Origin: Fusobacteriaceae bacterium
GTDB taxonomy: Bacteria; Fusobacteriota; Fusobacteriia; Fusobacteriales; Fusobacteriaceae
Direction of reading: 5' to 3'
NCBI GenBank assembly: GCA_900764925.1
Contig: CAAFPW010000066.1
Coordinates: 1 to 64,000, forward strand
DNA length: 64,000 bases
Shown: piece by piece, positions 15,101 to 24,100 of the stretch
Position numbering within the stretch: the first letter of the stretch is position 1
How the letters are laid out: every line of letters starts with the position of its first letter
Program-made: the position numbers and the translations under genes
The notes under the pieces: generated by a model
Told to the model about the DNA's origin: nothing
Databases searched by the model: none
The model's input: the letters and a program-made list of their open reading frames with translations, nothing else

Positions 15101-18100
15101 AATCTGCATAACACTACCGTTAGAGCTAACAGCTTTATGATGTCTTGTTTCAGTAAGAGGAGTCTGTCCTATTACTGTTCCATCTGTTGCTTTATACCCT
15201 ATATACCCATTTCCATAATCTCTAGCTGTTAAAATATCATTCCCATTTCCCTCTGAACCTTGACCTTTTAGTAAAATATTAGTATTACTTCCATTTTCTA
15301 AAAGCTTTTGTAAATTTGAAGTATAATCAGATATATTTCTTGGATTTAAAATAAGTTTTCTTCTATCAAGCCAGAATTCGTCTTTTCCATACCATTTATA
15401 GACTTCAGTATTTTTATACATATGATTCCATCCTGATTCTAAATCTTCATTATATCCAATTTCATGTTCAGCAATGATTCGAGCCAAATATCTTACTTTT
15501 ATACTTTTTCCTGGTGGAAGATTTTCAACTGTAATTTTAGCATCTTTTCCATCATCTCCAGAAAATTCAGGTTCTTTATAAGACCCTATTTTAACAGTAG
15601 TATTTGGACACTCTTGTTGATCAATTATTTCAATTTTTTCTGGATAAATTTCTCTATACTTTTGAATATTATTCAATTCCTCTTCTTTTAAATCTTTATT
15701 ATTACCTAAATCTCCCCTACCATTTACATGGATAAATGATTTAGTTTGAATTGCTGTTGAAGGATTGTGAATTGTCAAGGTATAGTAATAATATTCACCA
15801 TAACTTAAATATCCATCTCCTTTATTATAATCTTCTATAGTTGTAGAATTTTCTCTTGGATCATTTAATCCCATATCAGTAATCTCTACATTATCTATAG
15901 CAAGAGCTGGTTCAAAACTAGCTATTTGATAATCTTCTACCTCTCCAGTATAAAGTACCCTTCCATCTATGTTATTTAATCCTGGGTCATCTTTTTCTAA
16001 TGCATACTTTACTCTTAATACTCCATATCTAGATTTATCATTTTGTAAATTTTCATCATAATACGGCCAATAATCTGCAAACCATTTATTATCAATAGGA
16101 ACTACTATATTATTTCCTTTCTCCCCAGCTTCAACAAATATAGGTTCAGTTGTTAAAAACTCTGCATTATCTTTATCTGCCCAAGAATCTCCATCAGAAT
16201 TATGCCCTGCTCTAGTCCATAAAGAAATTGTGACATATCCATCTTTAGTTACCTCTATTGGAAATAAATTATTAGCATTATTATATAAAATAAATCTTCC
16301 ATTTTTTTGATGAATGTCTCCTAAATTTCTTCCATCATCTTTAGCCCCTGGTCCAGTTAATGAATCATCGTCATCTGCTATAGCTGTTATACTTCCACTT
16401 GCCCAAGGAATCTCATGCCCATAAGATGTATAAACATTTTCAGGATAAATTTTTTCTCCTAATGAAGCATAATTTTGATTTAAACTCTTTCCTTCAGTAT
16501 TATTTAAAATTAAATCTACATTCTCTGGTATAGTTGATTCTCTATTTATTAAATAACTTCTAACTCCACCATTTGCATAATAATATCCATAACTCAAATC
16601 GTATGGAGCTGAATCATTTTCATAATCTCTTTTAAATTGTGGGTAGTATCCTTCCTTATTTAAAGAATGATTTTTTTCTAGAATAAGTGGATGTTCTCTA
16701 TCATCATAAACTGTTTCTCCTTCATAAGTAGTATCTTGGAAAGTATTAGAAATTGTAAAATTATTTTTTATTTTCCAAAGGTTTGTATCTTCAGCTGTTA
16801 CTTTTAATTTAAATACTAAAACCCCTTGTTGATTAGCTTTTAATTTAAGATTTGAAATTGTTACATTACTACCAGAATATGTTGCAGTTGGAGCATCTGT
16901 TCCTGTTATCTCATATAGATCCTTAACTATATCATAAGCAGTTTCTCCAGGCACTATATCTTTTGCATATAATTTTACTTCTATTCCTTCTTTATCATAA
17001 TCTTTATATGGTACTGAAATATTACTTTCAAAAGTAAGAGTTTTTGTTTGGGTATCCTCACTATTAAGATTTTTTATAAAGATTTGCTCTTTATAAAGCT
17101 CTCTTAAGGTATAGTTTCCATCTAGCTTTCCTAAAATCTCTTCTACTCCAGGAGCACGAGTACTGTTTAATTTAACTCCTAAATCTCTTCTTAAATTTTT
17201 CTCTCCATTAGAACTTTCAGCTACATGAACAAATCTTCCATCTAATGGTGGAATAACTCTAACTAAGTATTGTTCTGCTTCTCCAATTCTAGAAGCTCCA
17301 TTTACATCATCTGTTAAATCTCCTGCATAGACAGAATATCTAATAGTTAATTCATGAAATGTTTGCCCCCATTTAGATTCAAATTTTATAGGTGGTTTAA
17401 TTTTTATTTTAGTTGTTTCATCTGAAGCATTTACAGAAAATGGTTCAGTTGTTCCCGCAGTATCATTTTCATTTTGTTGGATAGGAATTAATTCATCATT
17501 TATCCAAATTCTAATATATCCATTGTGAGATATTTTAGGTAATTCTAATTCATTCCACTCTTCACTAAATAAAGTTGGTGTTGCTGTTGCTTCTCCAAAT
17601 CTTTGAATATTTTTTATTATCAAGCCATCATTTTCTAGAGAATTCCCAGTAGTTTCATAACCTACTAAATTTCCTAAATGTGGCATCTCATTTACATAAT
17701 GATGTCTTCCCAAACCATAACTTGAACTTCCTTCGGCATTATAATCCCTTTTCATATATGGATATGGATACTTAGGATTAGTTACTTGTATCTTATTAAT
17801 TTTAGCAGAGTTAGTATTATCTCTCTCTATATTAGAATTATTATATATTCCAATACTATTTACTACATTACTTGCATCTGTATCACTATCAACTAAATAA
17901 TTATATGTAATTGATATTTCAGAATGAGGATATATCTCTTTTAATTTAAAACGATATTTTCCATGCTCTACATATTCAACTGTCGCTTCTGAAGTAATAT
18001 TTCTAACTGCTCTAGTTTTTGTATCCAACATTATAACTTCTAAATTTAATTTATTCAAATCAACAGTTCCATCACTTGCCAATTCTAATATAGCATTTTT

Positions 18101-21100
18101 CATATTTAATTCTATTAATTTATTATCGAAATTAGTAGGAGTAGGATTATCATTTTTAAAAGTAACCTCACTAATATTTGTTACTCTAAAAGTTTCTCTT
18201 ACTCTCTCTCCAAATCCTACATTTCCATCCCCTTCTTTATTTATTCCTAATCCATATGTATACCTATCTCTTTCATTAGGTAATTCAGAACCATTTACGC
18301 CTAACTCCGTATAATCAATAAATCTTAAATCTAATGGTGGAAGTACTCTTACATGATAATCTTCTGATTCTCCTGTAGCTGCTCCTGTTCTATGTTCAAT
18401 ATAATTACTACTTTTTTCTCCTTCTAACTCTTCTTTTATTAAAGTATACTTAACTTTTAAATATCTATTAGCTTCATTAGAATGTAAAGATACACTAGTT
18501 TTTGGATGTTTATCTGGAACATAAAAAATTATTTTTTTACCTTGATTTGTTAAATCTTCATCGGTTATTTCTATTATATTAGTTAAAGGAATTTCATTAC
18601 CAGGGTCACTAACCCAGCTATCTCCTAACCAAACTCTAACAAATCCTTTATGTGTTGGATAAATAGTTATTTCATTTTCTACATTACTTATTAATGTATA
18701 AATAGGTGTTGCTCCAACATAATCACTATATGTATATACATCTACACCATCATCATCAGCTGAAGTATGCTCATTAGTTCTTGCATAATGTGAACCATAA
18801 AAGAAATCATCCTCATATGTTATCCCATTTTTATTTTTAGATAAATGAGGTCTTTCCAATGTAAAATAATGCCATCCTCCAAAACCACCATCTATTTTTG
18901 CATTTGGAAATTTAGCATCTATTATTTCTGGATCAGATGTTTTTTCTTGTAAAATTCCCTCCTCTTCATCATCACGTACTATCCATAGTTCATTTTCCAA
19001 ATTTAAATAATAATTTTCTCTCTCTATCTTAAAATTAAAAGAGATATTATATTTTGTTTTTGGTTCCAATTTTTTTAATTGGAAATAATAAACTTTTTCA
19101 GTTCCAACATCTTTCTGACTTACTATTTCAAAATAATCAGAGATATTTTCTGTAATTTTTTCAGTAACAATCTGACCATCAACATTTTTTTCTATCTCTA
19201 AAGCAAAATCCTCTTTTCCATCAGTGATTGTTCCTAAATTAGTTTGAAATTTTATTAATTTAGTTGCTAAATCTTGAACTAAAAAATCTGAATCAGTTAG
19301 ATTTTCTATCTGTATATGTTGCTTAATTATACTTTTCAAACCCCAATTACCATCATTTTTTCCCCAAAAATTACTTCCATCAGTATTTTTGATATCAGTT
19401 TCTACTCCTAAGTCATCCCATTTTAAAAATTTAGCTGTTATTGGTGGCATTACTCTATATTTATAGTCTTCTACCTCACCAGTTGAAGCAATTAATAATG
19501 GGTTATCTCCATTTCCTAAAGCATCTTTCTTTCTTATACCATATCTTACTCTTAAAATCTTATTCTCTTCTCCCTCTAAATCTGGAAGAAATTTAAATTT
19601 TAAGTTATTTATTTGATTTGCTTTAACCTCTTGTGGTTCTAATAAAGTTACCCAATTTTCAGCTGAACTTGTTCCAATATTAGTATATATACCAACATAT
19701 CCATCATGAGTTACCTCTATGTTGAAAATATGGTCGGCACTACTAAAAAGAGTATTTTCTGCAGCAGTTTCCCATCTAGTTTGGTATTTTGGAAAGTTTT
19801 TAACTCCTTCTTCTACTAAGGCATCTCCTGTTTCAGTTTCATCTTTACCTCCACTATCTTTTTCTGAAGGTTCATAAGTTATCCCACTTCCCAATGAAAC
19901 ATTATTTCCCTCTAATTGAAATTGGAAATGCTTTAAAGTATCATTATAATAACCTTGATATCCTCTATCATGGAATAATCTACCATAATCACTTTCTTGA
20001 ATAGTTCTCTTCTCATATTGAACATATTGTAAAAAATGCCAAGAATATGTTTCTCCTGTATAATTATAGCGATATGAATCTCCTGTTTTATCTATCTTCA
20101 TTTCTAGTGGTATTTCAATCTCTTCATTTGCTTGAATACTAGCTATTGTAATTTCATACTCTGTAAAATATACTCCAGGATAATGTCTATCAATATATTG
20201 ATCATTTCCAATTTTTTTAATAATAATATTTCCACTTTCAAAATCATCTAAATTTGTTATTGAAGACATAGAAGTTCTTAAGATAATTTTTTTATTAGTT
20301 TGAGTAGCTCGAGTTACATTAGTAACATAAATACTTCTTGTAAAATCCTCCTCATATGTTAGAAGTCCATCATTTGCTCCTATTCTCTCTTTTTTCTCAG
20401 CACTGTCATCTTTAATTATTCCTAAATCATCTATTGCACCAAATTCTACTTTAAATGGAGATATAAAACTATTTATTTTGTAATCCTCTACTTCTCCAGC
20501 AGTTGCTATTCCTGTTGGAGTTTTTACCTCTTCTTCTGTCAATCCATATCTTACTCTTATATTAGCCGTTTTAGTTATCCTAAAGTCTTGATCTGTGCTG
20601 TGATAACTACTTGAAGCTGGATAGTGATCATACTGCCACCCTTCTCTATTTGATAGATCAATCTCTATATTATTAACTTTACTTGCTTCTACTTTAAAAG
20701 GTCCATAAAATACAGAACTATCATCATTCCATTTATAAGTATGTTTATTATAGTCATATCCTTTTCCATTTCCATATGTATAATCATTATACCTAATCCA
20801 AATTCCAACATATCCATCATGGTTTACAGTAATTGGTAAAATATTTTTAGCCTTATTATATAATATATATCCTTCATCTTCTGGTCCATTATTATTCCAA
20901 GGTCCTAACAATAAATCATTTGCTGGTATTCCAGAACCTTCTATATCTCCAGAACCATTTTCAGCTTTTATTCTTAAAGCAACTCCATCTCCATAAGAGT
21001 AAGAGTCATACAATGCTTTGTCTTTTTCTTGAAGAATTCTAATATTTTTTAATCCTTTTAATATTCCATCTGTTAAATCTTGATTTCTATCTCCTGTATT

Positions 21101-24100
21101 AGTTTTTCCAAGTTGAATTTTTTCTGTTGAATCCTTTGATAATTTTACAACATTATGTCTTGCTCTCTTATAAAATCTATCATACATATCATATTTATTT
21201 TCTTCATTTTCATTCTCAACATAATATCCGATTATACTTCTTTCATAATCCATATCTTCTATAAGTAATTTATGAGTTGCTCTTTCTACATTAGCAACAA
21301 ATATACTATCCCTTAACATAAAATCATATTCTTCATCTGATTTTATCTCTATATATTCTTTATCCATATTGACAACTGGCTTAATTGTTAATATTTCTCT
21401 AGCTAACATATTTTTTATCTTTATTAGATATTCACTATAATTATTTCCTACTTTACTTATGTCTTCAATTTTTATATTATCTTTAAGGGTATCATTATCA
21501 ATATTATTAACACTACTTACTATTTCAAAATCTCTTAAATCTAATATTTTTCCTAAATTTGTTCTTAACACAATTTCTTGATCAGTTATATCTGAATCAC
21601 TTAAATTTTCTACAGTAAACTTGTATCTTACATTTTCTTTATAAGATACTTGTCCATCATCCGCCCCAACTAATCCTTCATCTGTAACTATTCCTTCATC
21701 TGTATGGCTATCATTTGTAAACCGAACTTTTAAAATTTCTTTTCCTAAAACACTATAATCTTCTACTTCTCCTGTAATCGCAGGTCCTGTAGCCTCAAGT
21801 ACATCCCTTTCTAATAAAGAATATCTTATTCTGACAATATGGTTTTTATCTAATACCTCTTTAGTTCTTACAATTATAGTATTTTCACCTTCAATTACTG
21901 GAACAGACTTTGAAATTCCAACTTGATTATTTAATACTAATATAGGTTCCCACTCTGTACTATTAACTTTTCTTATCCAAGCACTTACAAATCCATTATG
22001 AGATACATTTAATGTTAATGGTGTGTTTCCATTTTCATAAATAACTCTTTCTCCATTAATTAATGGGAATACTATATTATCATTATTTATTTTACTTGCA
22101 TCATTATTAAATTCTGGAAGATTAACTCCCAGTTTTGCAATACTACCATCATTTAATAGTAATTTATAATGCCTTGCTTCTCTATGATTAATAAGATCTC
22201 CACTAAAGCTTCCGTAATTTCTATCAAGATATCCTCTTCTACTCTCTTCCCATAAAGCTCCATCTGCCCAAAAAGAATCTATTAGTTCCCATTCTGTTGT
22301 ATCTTCTCTATCAACGGTTCCCTCAACTACTATCTTTGTTTTCTTTAAAGGATCAATTTCATCTAAAATAAATTCATACTCTTTATATCCAGGAAGACTT
22401 CTCTCTCTCTCTTTTACTGTTATATTTACACTATTATCTACATCCTCTCCTTCTAATTCTTCTTTAGTAAAACTCTTTAAATCTAATGTTACCATATTAG
22501 TTCTAAAAACAATACTTTTCCCTTCCAAAGTCATATTTACGAGATTCTTTATTTCTATTTCATATCTAACTTTAGAACCAAATCTTACAGGAAGTTTTTT
22601 ATCTTCACCATTATCTGCCCAATGATTTTCACCATTAATAGGAACTCCTAAATTAGTAAATTTTATTATTGGTTCTAATGGTGGTAAAATTACAACTTCA
22701 TAATCTTCTACTTCTCCTGAAGAAGCTGTTTCTAGAGGATCATCTATTTCTATTTGGTTATATGCAGTTCTTACTCTTAATGTTTTAAAAATACCTGGCT
22801 GATCTGGTGGTTGTATTTCTAATTTATATATACGTTCTCCTAAATTTTCAATATTTTCTATTCCATCTGGATTGCCCTCATACTTATATCCAGAAGTATC
22901 GTAGTTTCTAAAGACAAAATATCTATCCGCTGTTCCTTCTTGCCATCTTTCCTCGTTATTAATCCAAACACTTACCCAAGAATTTAATTTGTCAATACCC
23001 ACATATACAGGAGATTTTATTCCTGTAAATAGTGCATACTTGTCTTTATATAAAGATTTTTCACCAGTATATTTTTGTAAATAAACTCCATCATTGGTAC
23101 TATCTTGATTTATAGCATGGATTTCATTATCATAAGTTACATTTTTCCCTAATTTTAATAAAAATTTAGATTCTTCACCTATAAAAGGATTATAATGTCT
23201 CACCTCTGTAATTTTATTTAAGTAGCCTTCATAATTGTTACCATATTCTCTATTTTCTATAACTATTTTAGGTAAAGTGTTATTATCTTTATCTGTTACA
23301 TCTAATACCCCATCTAAAAGCTCATCTTTTAATATCCATTCCTCATCTTCTTCTTCAAAATCCTCTCTTAATAACTCTGCTTCAAAACGAACATTATAAG
23401 TAGTGTTAGCAGGTATCTCATTAATAAGAATTTCATACATTCCCTCTTGATTAGGTTTCTTTTCTATTCTTGGTATTTTAGCAGAATAACTATAACCTCC
23501 ACCATTTTGAGGATTTTCATTTACTGTTAAACTACTTACATCTACTACTGCCATATTACTTTTAAAGGTTAGTCTCTTGTTTCTAATAGATACAGCTTGA
23601 CTATTTTTTATAGCTACTGTATATTCTACTCTCTCTCTATAACTATACTTATTATCTTCTTTTCCTATTATTCCTTCATACTCAGCATCAGTTATATCTT
23701 GAGGTATTCCTAAGTCCTTTCTTTCTATAATATTAGCTCCAAAACTAATTCCTGGTTTTATATCATAGTCCTCTATTTCTCCAGACATTCCATACTCTGT
23801 TAAACTTTTTACATCTTCTCTATTTATAGAATATTTTAAAATAAACTTTGACATATCATCTGTATCACTAGGAGTTGTAAAAGTTATTCTATTTATCCCT
23901 TGATATAACTCCTTCTCTACTTCATTTCCATTACTTTTTCCTGTTTCACCTACTCCTGTAACAGGAACTTCAAATACTTTTTCCCAACTCCAATTCATTC
24001 CAGTAGCTGTCAATGTTCCTTTATATAGATATCCTGCTACATACCCACTATGACTTACTTGTATTTTTAAGGTATTATTTCCATAATATAAAGTTCTTTC

